Shown here piece by piece: positions 8,539 through 15,671 of a stretch of DNA of 24,155 nucleotides. The DNA is from CAYFPX01 sp964501915 (GTDB taxonomy: Bacteria > Myxococcota_A > UBA796 > CAJQPC01). Position numbers and translations under genes: made by a program. The stretch lies in the NCBI GenBank assembly GCA_964501915.1, contig CAZCVP010000122.1:1-24155 (forward strand), written 5' to 3'. The notes under the pieces are model-generated. The model worked only from the letters and a program-made list of their open reading frames with translations, was not told the origin of the DNA and made no database searches. Numbering within the stretch: position 1 is the first letter of the stretch; each line of letters begins with the position of its first letter.

Positions 8539-8799
8539 ATGCCGCTCTACGAGTACGCCTGCAAGACCTGCGGAGAGACCATCGAGGTCCTCCAGCGCCA
8601 CGGTGACCCCTCACCGACCTCCTGCGGCGAGGACTGCGTGCGGACCGACGGCCCGATGGGCGGGGGCAAGCTGGTGCGCGTGCTCTCGGTCACGGGGGGC
8701 TACACCATGGGGGCGTCCCGCTCGGCGCCGCCGGCACCGGCCTCGCCCTGTGGGTCCTGCGGGGTGCCCGAAGGCTCCTGCGAGCTGCGCGACGGTTGA
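8539..8799 (+). CDS. FmdB-family zinc ribbon protein
   Basis: This 86-residue small protein starts MPLYEYACKTCGETIEVLQR, the hallmark of the FmdB-type zinc ribbon family. The first metal knuckle is CKTC (8-11); the second pair is probably Cys29 and Cys33 (SCGEDC), which has one more spacer residue than the usual CxxC. A Gly-rich hinge leads to a tail with CGSCGVPEGSC (71-81), whose Cys residues could bind further metal. FmdB proteins have been proposed as regulators, but the role of most is unknown. A strong Shine-Dalgarno is present. Its TGA stop overlaps the TTG start of the next gene within TTGA, so the two are probably translationally coupled. Confidence 0.88.
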   Translation: MPLYEYACKTCGETIEVLQRHGDPSPTSCGEDCVRTDGPMGGGKLVRVLSVTGGYTMGASRSAPPAPASPCGSCGVPEGSCELRDG

Positions 8800-9488
8800 T
8801 CGCGCTGCTGCTGGCCTGTGGCGGGCCTCCTCTCGGCCAGGCCCACCGGCTCGCCCAGGACCCCGCCGTGCCCCTGGAGGAGGCGATCGCGGCCTGCGAG
8901 CAGCTCGCCGATCTGGACGCACGGGGCGACTGCGCCACGGCGGCCGTCGAGGCCCGGGGCGGGCTGGACCCGGCGGACTGCGACGTGGTCCCCCCCGGGC
9001 TGTGGGCCGAGGAGTGCCGCTTCCAGCTCGCGGAGCGCCTGCGCGAGGCGGGGCGGGTGGAGCAGGCGCTGGAGCTGTGCGGGCAGAACCGGTGGGCCAG
9101 GGAGTGCACCTTCCACCTCGTCCGGGCCGAGGCCTGGGAGGGGGCGGGAGGCGAGGTCCGTGCGGCGGAGGCCCGGCTCGGTCCGTTGCGGGGTGCGCAG
9201 GCGGCGCAGGATGCCGATCGTCTCTTCTGGCGCGAGTGGCACCGCAAGCACCAGGTCGAGGGGGGCACGGCGGATCCCGCCCGCTGCGAGGCCCTGGACG
9301 ACCCGGTGCCCTGCCGGGAGGCCGTCGGTGAGCTCTTTCGCAACGCCGCGGCGGCGCTGGGGTGGGAGGAGGTCTGCAGCCGCGTCGCGCAGGGTCGTCC
9401 GCCCCTGTCGGTCAAGGGCGGCGTGCCTGCCTTCGCCCCCTCGCCGGAGGTGGACCTCTGGGTGGCCGCCTCCTGTCCGGGGAGATAG
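8796..9488 (+). CDS. Cysteine-rich hypothetical lipoprotein
   Basis: This is a 230-residue protein I do not recognise. It starts at TTG 8796, overlapping the FmdB stop, and no other ATG, GTG or TTG is available upstream in frame. The predicted signal peptide is only seven residues (MIALLLAC). The mature part is helical and rich in Ala, Glu and Arg, with ten further Cys at 34, 46, 62, 74, 95, 104, 164, 173, 194 and 227. Several are spaced 12 or 9 residues apart, as in disulfide-stapled helical pairs like Sel1/TPR-type repeats. The even number fits five disulfides in an oxidising compartment. No enzyme motif is seen. It lies between a zinc ribbon gene and argS (33 bp downstream). Confidence 0.75.
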   Translation: MIALLLACGGPPLGQAHRLAQDPAVPLEEAIAACEQLADLDARGDCATAAVEARGGLDPADCDVVPPGLWAEECRFQLAERLREAGRVEQALELCGQNRWARECTFHLVRAEAWEGAGGEVRAAEARLGPLRGAQAAQDADRLFWREWHRKHQVEGGTADPARCEALDDPVPCREAVGELFRNAAAALGWEEVCSRVAQGRPPLSVKGGVPAFAPSPEVDLWVAASCPGR

Positions 9489-9521
9489 CCCGCGGCCTCT
9501 CCGCCACACGGATTCCGGACC

Positions 9522-11255
9522 ATGCAGTCGATTCCCGAGGTCCTCGGTGCGCTCATCGACGAGGCCCTCGCGGCCCTGGAGCTGGGCGATGCCCTCGCCG
9601 GTGCGCCAGCCGGTGCCGAGACGGTCACCGCGAGCAAGAACCCCGTGCACGGGGACTACCAGTCCAACCTCGCCATGCGCCTGGCGAAGGTCGCTCGCAC
9701 CAACCCCCGGGCCCTGGGCCAGCGCATCGCCGAGGCGCTGCCGGAGCACTCGGCCCTGGCCGGCGTCTCGATCGCCGGCCCCGGCTTCCTCAACCTCCGC
9801 CTGGACGACGGCTGGCTCGGTGAGCGCGTGGCGGCCCAGGCCGCGGACCCCCACCAGGGCGTGGCCCAGCGCACCGGCACGGTGGTCATCGACTTCTCCA
9901 GCCCCAACGTCGCCAAGCGCATGCACGTGGGACACCTGCGGTCCACCGTCATCGGCGCGGCCCTCGATCGCATCTACCGCCACGCGGGCTACCGGGTCGT
10001 CGCCGACAACCACAACGGCGCCTGGGGCCCCCAGTTCGGCCAGCTCATAGTGGCCTGGCGGCGGTGGGTGGCCGCGGCGGCCGTGGCCGCCGACCCGATC
10101 GCCGAGCTGCAGCGCATCTACGTGCTCTTCGCCCAGGCGGCCGAGCAGAACCCCGACCTGGAGGCCCTCGCCCGGTCCGAGACCGCGAAGCTGCAGGCCG
10201 GAGACCCCGAGAACCGGGCCCTCTGGCAGCGCTTCATCGAGGTCTCGATGGACGACTTCGACCGCCTCTACCGTCGCATGGACATCGCCTTCGACGAGGT
10301 CCTCGGCGAGAGCGCGTACCACGAGATGCTCGGACCCCTGGTCGAGGACCTGCTGGCCAGCGGCATGGCCGAGGTCTCGGACGGCGCGGTCATCGTCCCC
10401 TTCAGCGCCGAGGACGGCAAGGGGCTCGAGGACATCCCCTTCCTGGTGCGCAAGCAGGACGGGGCCTTCCTCTACGCGACCACCGACATCGCGACCGTGC
10501 GACACCGGCTCGACACCTGGGATCCGGTCCGCATCGTCTACGTGACCGACACCCGCCAGCAGCTCCACTTCCGGCAGCTCTTCGCCTGCTGCGCCAGGCT
10601 CGGCTGGACCAGGCCCGGCCAGCTCTCCCACGTGTGGTTCGGGCTCTTGTCCCTGCCGGAGGGGGCGATGTCGACCCGCAAGGGCAACGTGATCAACCTG
10701 GAGGACGTGCTCGACGAGTCGGTCCGCCGGGCCCGGATCGTGGTCGACGAGAAGTCGCCGATGCTGCCCGACGAGGAGCGGGCGGCCGTGGCCGAGGCCG
10801 TCGGCGTCGGCGCGGTCCGCTACGCCGACCTGTCCCAGAACCCGCAGTCCAACGTGACCTTCGACTGGGACCGCATGTTGTCGCTGGAGGGCAACACGGC
10901 GCCGTTTCTGCTCTACAGCCTGGCCCGGGGTCGCTCGATCCAGCGCAAGGGTGGCGTGGAGCGACCGGCGGTGCTGGCGGCCGCGCCTACCCATCCGCAC
11001 GAGCGCGAGCTCGCCCTGGCGCTGTTGCGCTTCGGGGAGAACTTCGAGGTCGCCCTGCGGGCCTCGCGACCGAACCTGCTCTGCGACTACCTCTTCGGAC
11101 TCGCGACCCGCTTCAACCGCTTCTACTACGAGCTTGCGGTGCTCAAGGCCGAGCCGGAGGACCGCCAGCGACGCCTGTCCCTGGTGGAGGCGACGGCCCG
11201 GGTGCTGGAGGTCGGGCTGAAGATCCTGGGGATCCGTACGTTGGAGCGGATGTAG
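9522..11255 (+). CDS. argS: Arginine--tRNA ligase
   Basis: This 577-residue class I synthetase charges tRNA-Arg in the cytoplasm. The N-terminal Add-1-like domain has KNPVHGDYQSNLAMRLAK (39-56). The catalytic core carries the HIGH motif as MHVGH (134-138) in SSPNVAKRMHVGHLRST, and the KMSKS-equivalent as MSTRKGN (383-389). The C-terminal DALR-type anticodon-binding domain includes NTAPFLLYSLARGRS (458-472) and ends ILGIRTLERM. Length and order match bacterial ArgRS. One oddity is that the usually conserved NHxGDWGTQFG reads NHNGAWGPQFG (163-173). The ATG at 9522 lacks a strong Shine-Dalgarno. This is the only clear housekeeping gene in the window. Confidence 0.97.
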   Translation: MQSIPEVLGALIDEALAALELGDALAGAPAGAETVTASKNPVHGDYQSNLAMRLAKVARTNPRALGQRIAEALPEHSALAGVSIAGPGFLNLRLDDGWLGERVAAQAADPHQGVAQRTGTVVIDFSSPNVAKRMHVGHLRSTVIGAALDRIYRHAGYRVVADNHNGAWGPQFGQLIVAWRRWVAAAAVAADPIAELQRIYVLFAQAAEQNPDLEALARSETAKLQAGDPENRALWQRFIEVSMDDFDRLYRRMDIAFDEVLGESAYHEMLGPLVEDLLASGMAEVSDGAVIVPFSAEDGKGLEDIPFLVRKQDGAFLYATTDIATVRHRLDTWDPVRIVYVTDTRQQLHFRQLFACCARLGWTRPGQLSHVWFGLLSLPEGAMSTRKGNVINLEDVLDESVRRARIVVDEKSPMLPDEERAAVAEAVGVGAVRYADLSQNPQSNVTFDWDRMLSLEGNTAPFLLYSLARGRSIQRKGGVERPAVLAAAPTHPHERELALALLRFGENFEVALRASRPNLLCDYLFGLATRFNRFYYELAVLKAEPEDRQRRLSLVEATARVLEVGLKILGIRTLERM

Positions 11256-11258
11256 GCC

Positions 11259-11273
11259 CCGAGCTACACTCGG
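11259..11273 (+). promoter_or_regulatory. Possible promoter of the PEGA kinase operon
   Basis: TACACT (11265-11270), preceded by GC, lies ten bases after the argS stop. A TTGGAG 18 bases upstream (11241-11246) could be a weak -35 inside argS. The -10 is flanked by the inverted repeat CCGAG/CTCGG (11259-11263 and 11269-11273), which might form a hairpin or bind a regulator. Confidence 0.35.
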
Positions 11274-11281
11274 TAGGAGAG

Positions 11282-11296
11282 GGGAGGCGTCCTCCC
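11282..11296 (+). promoter_or_regulatory. Small hairpin in the kinase leader
   Basis: GGGAGG (11282-11287) and CCTCCC (11291-11296) pair perfectly around a CGT loop, 17 bases before the kinase start. With no following U-run it is not a classical terminator. It could attenuate argS read-through or mask the Shine-Dalgarno-like purines. Confidence 0.3.
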
Positions 11297-11312
11297 TGGG
11301 GCAAGCGAGCGG

Positions 11313-13175
11313 GTGATGGCGGAGAGTCCTGGAAGAGGGTCGACCACCCCGCCCGGCGATCCAGAGCGCCTCGGGCGGTACCGGCTGGTGCGCCTGGTCT
11401 CCAAGGGGGGCATGGCCCGCGTCTACGAGGCCCGGCGGGAGAGCCTCGCCGGCGTGGCGCCCCGTGTGGCGCTCAAGGTGATCCTCCCCGAGCACGCCGA
11501 CAACGAGGACTTCCAGCGGCTCTTCGTGAACGAGGCCCGCGTGGGCTCCGTGCTCCAGCACCAGAACCTCGTCCAGATCCAGGACTTCGATCGGGAGGGC
11601 GACCGGTTCTTCCTGGTGATGGAGTACGTGGAGGGGCTGACCTTCCGGCGCATCCTCTCGCTGTGCAAGCGCAACGCGATGCCGGTGCCCGCCGCCGTGC
11701 TCGCCGAGGTGGGTCGCCAGGTCTGTGAGGGGCTCTTCTACGCCCACAGCGCCCGCGCCGAGGACGGCCAGTCCCTGGGGCTGGTCCACCGGGACATCAA
11801 GCCCTCGAACCTGATCCTGAATCCCCAGGGGGTGGTGAAGATCCTCGACTTCGGCGTCTCCCAGGCGATGTGGGCCGCGGGCCACCGTGGCGGGATCCGG
11901 GGCACCTGGGGCTACATGAGCCCCGAGCAGGCGGTCGGCGGCGACGTCACCGGGGCTGCCGACCAGTGGGGGGCCGCCGCGGTGCTGTACGAGCTGGGGG
12001 CCTTCGACGCGCTCTTCCCCAGCCGCGAGCCCGACAAGGTCAAGAAGTGGATGAGCGACGACGAGGGCGCCCGGCGGGCCGCGGCGCTCACGGCTCCCTA
12101 TCGGCAGCTCTCGCCGGTGCTCGTCCGGGCGCTCCAGCGGGACCCGGTCGACCGCTACCCCACCGCCATGGCGATGGCCCGCACCCTGGCCGAGCGCATT
12201 CCCGACCCCGTGAGCGTGCGGGAGCAGGTGCTCCAGTTCATGGCCACGGTGAACAGCTTCGACAAGATGCAGGGCGGCACCCGAGGCACCGAGCCCCCCC
12301 GCAGCAGCCGCAAGAGCGCCAGCACCTTCCAGGTCGGCAGCATCGACCCCTATGACCAGGGGCTGCCGGTGCGGGCGGGCAACAGCGATCGGCCCTTCCA
12401 GCCGGGGGAGATCGCCCCGGATCAACGCCTGGAGCCGCTGCCGCTGCGGCGTCGGCGCGACCACCGGGTCCAGAACGTCGTGCTGATGTTGCTCGCCGTC
12501 GTGGTGGTCGGCTTCACGGCCTGGCAGCTCCTCGGGCAGAGGGATCCGGCCCCACCGCCGCCTCCGGAGGACCCGATCGAGGACATCGCCCCCGAGGTCC
12601 TGCCGGCCCCTCCCGAGGCGGTCCCCGAAGCCGCTCCGGAACCCCCAGCGGCCTCTCCCCCGGTCCGGCCCGAGCGGGTGACGCCGAGGCCGCGACCCGT
12701 GCCAGCGCCCGTCGCCACGCCGGAGCCGGAGCCGGAGCCGGTGCCGGAGCCGGCGGCCGAGCCTGCCGTGGAGCCCGAGCCGGTGCCGGCGGCCGAGCCT
12801 GCCGTGGAGCCCGAGCCCGAGCCGGCCGCGGAGCCCGAGCTGGCCGCGGAGCCCGAGCCCGAGCCGGCCGCGGAGCCCGAGCTGGCCGCGGAGCCCGAGC
12901 CCGAGGTGGCTCCGGAGGAGGCCGAGCCCGCTCCCCCGACCGATGGCGCCCTCGGCCTGTTGACGGTCTCCTCCCTGCCGCGCTCGCGAGTCTTCGTCGA
13001 CGGCACCTTCATCAAGCACACGCCACTCTTCCGCCACGAGCTCTCCGTCGGGCGCCACGTCGTGGTGCTCAAGGCCGATGACGGGCGGGAGACCCGCTTC
13101 GTCGTCGACGTCGTCGAGAGCACCGAGGTGCGGCGGGTCTGGCACTTCGATGAGGGCCAGTGGATCGAGCAGTAG
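11313..13175 (+). CDS. Transmembrane Ser/Thr kinase with Glu-Pro linker and PEGA-like domain
   Basis: This is a 620-residue bitopic kinase. The cytoplasmic kinase domain (about 23-295) has SKGGMARVY (30-38), Lys55 in VALK, HRDIKPSN (159-166), DFG (179-181) and MSPEQ (202-206), so the catalytic residues are intact. A Ser/Arg/Lys-rich juxtamembrane stretch precedes one membrane segment (about 388-407). Outside the membrane, a Pro/Glu/Ala linker of about 130 residues contains tandem repeats (PEPEPAAEPELAAE twice) and recalls the periplasm-spanning linker of TonB. It ends in a PEGA-like beta domain (about 547-607: LLTVSSLPRSRVFVDGTFI). Such kinases are common in Myxococcota. The extracytoplasmic tail could sense or bind an envelope component. 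Start is GTG 11313 or ATG 11316. The next gene begins inside its 3' end, suggesting a shared task. Confidence 0.93.
   Translation: MMAESPGRGSTTPPGDPERLGRYRLVRLVSKGGMARVYEARRESLAGVAPRVALKVILPEHADNEDFQRLFVNEARVGSVLQHQNLVQIQDFDREGDRFFLVMEYVEGLTFRRILSLCKRNAMPVPAAVLAEVGRQVCEGLFYAHSARAEDGQSLGLVHRDIKPSNLILNPQGVVKILDFGVSQAMWAAGHRGGIRGTWGYMSPEQAVGGDVTGAADQWGAAAVLYELGAFDALFPSREPDKVKKWMSDDEGARRAAALTAPYRQLSPVLVRALQRDPVDRYPTAMAMARTLAERIPDPVSVREQVLQFMATVNSFDKMQGGTRGTEPPRSSRKSASTFQVGSIDPYDQGLPVRAGNSDRPFQPGEIAPDQRLEPLPLRRRRDHRVQNVVLMLLAVVVVGFTAWQLLGQRDPAPPPPPEDPIEDIAPEVLPAPPEAVPEAAPEPPAASPPVRPERVTPRPRPVPAPVATPEPEPEPVPEPAAEPAVEPEPVPAAEPAVEPEPEPAAEPELAAEPEPEPAAEPELAAEPEPEVAPEEAEPAPPTDGALGLLTVSSLPRSRVFVDGTFIKHTPLFRHELSVGRHVVVLKADDGRETRFVVDVVESTEVRRVWHFDEGQWIEQ
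12753..12893 (+). repeat. In-frame tandem repeats encoding the Glu-Pro linker
   Basis: Two 36-bp units (12753-12788, 12789-12824), differing by two bases, encode AAEPAVEPEPVP and AAEPAVEPEPEP. Two identical 42-bp units (12810-12851, 12852-12893) encode PEPEPAAEPELAAE. All unit lengths are multiples of three, so copy-number change would lengthen or shorten the linker without breaking the frame. Confidence 0.9.
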
Positions 13176-14677
13176 CCCTGGCGCTGTGCCTCCTCGGCCT
13201 GCTGCTCTCCTCGGTGGCGGCCGCTGCGGAGCCGGTGGTGGTGATGACAGGCGCCGAGGCCGACGAGCCGGCGGCGCCGGGGCGGGTCGCTCGCAAGCTC
13301 GGGCTGGCCGTCGGCGAGCTGACCGTGCTCGCCCCGTCCGAGCTACGCGACCGGATCCGGGTCGTGTCGGTCGTCGACCGGCAGGACGACGCCGGCTGTG
13401 GCGGTGCGGTTCGCCTGTCCACCTGGCTAGGTCGGCTCGACGGCGTGGAGCGGTCGATCCAGCTCCTGGAGTTCAACGGCGCCCTGCGCGAGGCCTCTTC
13501 GTTGGAGCTCGAGGTCGGCTGCCTGGACCGCGTGCCCCGTCGGGGTGACCTCCAGCGCCTCTACATCGCGACGGCCCAGGGTGCCCTGCTCGCCTCCCGG
13601 ACCTCGGGCGACGCCATGCAGCGCTTCTACGCGGAGCGCATGGTGACCGCTGCCCAGGCGATCCGGGGACTTGGCGACGATCTGCTCTTGCCGTCCGGCG
13701 TCGATCCCAAGATCCAGCGCCTGGTGGCGGAGGTGGAGATCCCGGCGGGCGTCCGGGTGGTGGCCGGGGGGGAGGACGGCCAGGTCTACGTCGACGGGGC
13801 CCTGCTCGGTCGCCAGGTGGAGCGCATCGCCCCCGGCATGCGGCTCATCCAGGTGCGAGGCGGGGAGGGACCCCACGAGGTCAGCGCGTCGATGCTCTAC
13901 CCGCTGGAGGTGCCGACCCTCTTCTGGGCCGGGCCCCTGCGTCGGGATCAGCTCGAGGCCGACCTGTTCGCCACGGGCCAGGGCGTGCCCGGCACCGAGC
14001 TGCTCCGCGCCGTCCAGGTCCTGCTCGGCGATCCGGTGCTGGTGGCCGACGTCGACCCGCGCGGCGTGGTCGTGAGGGGGCTCGATGGCGACATCCGGGC
14101 GGGCTCGGAGCCCACGAGCCGGTCTCCCCCGGTCGTCGACGACGGTCCGGCTGCCACCCGCGAGGTCACGCTCGCCTGGTACGAGAGGCTGGGGTTCGGG
14201 GGGTTGGACCGACCGGTTGTGATCGGTGTGGGGCTCTCGGGCGGCTGGACCAACCTGGTGGACCCGGTGGCCGGGGACCTCTCGGGTCCCGTCGGTGGCC
14301 TGGCGCTCTGGGTCCGGGTTCCCACGCCGACCTGGCTCACCTTCGCCGCCACGGCCCACCCGGTCGCGCGTCGGGACCCGCTGCCGGACGGCTACGATGC
14401 CGACTGGCTCTACCGCGCCTTCGTGCCCCTGAGAGCCGGAGTGCGGGTGGACGGGACCTTCGACGACATCCGCTGGGAGGCGGGACTGGACGGGTACTTC
14501 CTGCTCCTGGGGTCCTTCTCGGGTGAGCAGCGCTTCCGGGCCGGCGGTGCCCTGGCCGGGGCCGCCACCCGACCGATCATCGACAGCCGCTTCGCCCTGC
14601 GCCTCGAGGCGCACCTGGCTGCGGGGCCGGGTTGGCTCGGCGGCGGGGCCGTGGCCGGCCTGGACTCCACCTTCTGA
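13160..14677 (+). CDS. Exported protein with PEGA-like segment and barrel-like C-terminus
   Basis: This is a 505-residue predicted exported protein of unknown function. The GTG at 13160 lies 16 bp inside the kinase gene. A conventional signal peptide (residues 1-23, MDRAVALALCLLGLLLSSVA then AAA) has an Arg in its n-region and a likely AxA cleavage site. The middle contains a PEGA-like stretch (about 195-242: GVRVVAGGEDGQVYVDGALL). The C-terminal part (about 335-505) has short alternating hydrophobic strands and ends in Phe (LDSTF), as many outer membrane beta-barrel proteins do; the barrel assignment is tentative. Four Cys occur, at 10, 80, 121 and none later than 121 apart from the signal, so at most one mature disulfide (80-121) is likely. 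Coupling to the PEGA kinase upstream suggests they act together at the envelope. Confidence 0.78.
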   Translation: MDRAVALALCLLGLLLSSVAAAAEPVVVMTGAEADEPAAPGRVARKLGLAVGELTVLAPSELRDRIRVVSVVDRQDDAGCGGAVRLSTWLGRLDGVERSIQLLEFNGALREASSLELEVGCLDRVPRRGDLQRLYIATAQGALLASRTSGDAMQRFYAERMVTAAQAIRGLGDDLLLPSGVDPKIQRLVAEVEIPAGVRVVAGGEDGQVYVDGALLGRQVERIAPGMRLIQVRGGEGPHEVSASMLYPLEVPTLFWAGPLRRDQLEADLFATGQGVPGTELLRAVQVLLGDPVLVADVDPRGVVVRGLDGDIRAGSEPTSRSPPVVDDGPAATREVTLAWYERLGFGGLDRPVVIGVGLSGGWTNLVDPVAGDLSGPVGGLALWVRVPTPTWLTFAATAHPVARRDPLPDGYDADWLYRAFVPLRAGVRVDGTFDDIRWEAGLDGYFLLLGSFSGEQRFRAGGALAGAATRPIIDSRFALRLEAHLAAGPGWLGGGAVAGLDSTF

Positions 14678-14679
14678 CC

Positions 14680-15126
14680 ATGCCCGCACCCCCTCCCTTC
14701 ACCGACGACCTCGACGGCGACGGCTACAGCCCCCCGGCCGACTGCGACGACAGCGACCCCGACATCCACCCGGCGGCGGTGGACGTGCCCTACAACGGCA
14801 TCGACGAGGACTGCGACGGGGCCGACCTGACCGACGTCGACGGCGACGGCCACGACGGCGAGCTGGCCGGGGGCGAGGACTGCAACGACGCCAATCCGGA
14901 GATCCACCCCGAGGCCGAGGAGCTGTGCGACAACGGCACCGACGAGGACTGCGATCTCTCCATCGACGAGTCGTGCGGCGAGATCGCCGACCCCGGGGAT
15001 CCGGGGGGCTTCGCCTGGGCCTGTGCCCAGGTGTCGGCGGAGCTCGGCGGCTGCTGGGCCGTGTGGCTGCTGGCGCTGGGGCTCGTGCTGTTGCGACGCT
15101 ACGGAAGCTCAGCCAGCAGCCCCTGA
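14680..15126 (+). CDS. MopE-type metal-binding protein with MYXO-CTERM-like tail
   Basis: This is a 148-residue protein with two copies of the putative metal-binding repeat known from MopE-like proteins: DLDGDGYSPPADCDDSDPDI (10-29) with NGIDEDCDG (39-47), then DVDGDGHDG (52-60), EDCNDANPEIHP (66-77) and NGTDEDCD (85-92). The Asp and paired Cys probably bind Ca2+ or another metal. The C-terminus (about 115-140) has Cys, Gly-Gly-Cys, a hydrophobic segment (WAVWLLALGLVLL) and Arg-Arg, resembling a MYXO-CTERM surface-sorting tail. Oddly, no signal peptide is present at the ATG 14680, nor from the upstream in-frame TTG at 14632. The start is only two bases after the upstream stop, so it could be a truncated gene or the C-terminus of the preceding protein split by a frameshift. 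It overlaps the convergent gene by 28 bp. Confidence 0.82.
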   Translation: MPAPPPFTDDLDGDGYSPPADCDDSDPDIHPAAVDVPYNGIDEDCDGADLTDVDGDGHDGELAGGEDCNDANPEIHPEAEELCDNGTDEDCDLSIDESCGEIADPGDPGGFAWACAQVSAELGGCWAVWLLALGLVLLRRYGSSASSP

Positions 15127-15611
15127 ACCTCGAACAGCACCCGGGGATCCGCCATCGGCCAGGCCAGGGCCTCGAGCTGCTGCCGCTTGGAGGTCAGGAT
15201 CTGCTCCACCGTCATCCGCGGCACGTTCGCCCGGTGCAGGGTCTTGAGGTCCTTGGGGGGAAGCCAGACCCCGGCGAGACAGGGCCCGACCTCGCCGAGG
15301 GCCTCGGCCTTCAGGCAGGCCCGGCACCAGTGCAGCAGCTCCGCCTGGCGCCGGGGCTTCACCTCCGAGAGCACGTCGACGACCTCGGCCACGGCAAAGG
15401 GGGTCGCAGCGTAGATGGTGCCCTGGTGCAGGAAGCGGTCGTAGAGCTCCCCGTAGAGCACCTCTTCGAAGTCGTCGTCGCTGTGCAGCTTCATCTTCCG
15501 CAGCGAGGCCGGCGCCCGGCCGATGCCGTTGCCCGTGCGGCCGAGCACGTCCCAGGGCGGGTCGGGCGGCTCGGAGGGAGGCCGACGGAAGAGGGCCATC
15601 TTCGGTGGCAT
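15099..15611 (-). CDS. HEAT-repeat-like hypothetical protein
   Basis: This 170-residue cytoplasmic protein has no signal or membrane segment. Residues 47-85 (DFEEVLYGELYDRFLHQGTI followed by YAATPFAVAEVVDVL) resemble a motif found in many bacterial HEAT-repeat proteins of unknown function, in which HQGTxYxAT is followed by a hydrophobic helix. The rest is helical and includes CRAC (96-99). The function is unknown. The ATG at 15611 has no Shine-Dalgarno, but TATACC lies exactly eight bases upstream on the coding strand, so it may be translated from a leaderless mRNA. It is last in a minus-strand set, 60 bp after a lipoprotein gene, and its 3' end lies inside the convergent MopE-like gene. Confidence 0.72.
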   Translation of the reverse strand: MPPKMALFRRPPSEPPDPPWDVLGRTGNGIGRAPASLRKMKLHSDDDFEEVLYGELYDRFLHQGTIYAATPFAVAEVVDVLSEVKPRRQAELLHWCRACLKAEALGEVGPCLAGVWLPPKDLKTLHRANVPRMTVEQILTSKRQQLEALAWPMADPRVLFEVQGLLAELP

Positions 15612-15619
15612 GACACGAG

Positions 15620-15625
15620 GGTATA
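15620..15625 (-). promoter_or_regulatory. Possible -10 element (TATACC) for a leaderless mRNA
   Basis: On the minus strand TATACC is followed by exactly eight bases and the ATG at 15611, with no Shine-Dalgarno between. This matches the spacing before the genes starting at 7889 and 17672. The same 60-bp gap also holds an 8-bp direct repeat, GGGCCTCC (15644-15651 and 15656-15663), of unknown meaning. Confidence 0.4.
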
Positions 15626-15671
15626 CGCTGCGCCGGCTTCACGGGGCCTCCGATCGGGCCTCCTGGACCGT

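Noticed and set aside
12753..12893. A regular repeat array considered as a CRISPR-like array.
   Set aside because: Units are adjacent without spacers, in frame with the kinase gene, and encode a Pro/Glu linker.
8700..13145. A 1481-codon open frame on the minus strand, antisense to argS and the PEGA kinase.
   Set aside because: It lies opposite two genes with clear catalytic motifs and is a composition effect of GC-rich third codon positions. Its translation is Gly/Arg/His/Leu-rich without recognisable domains.
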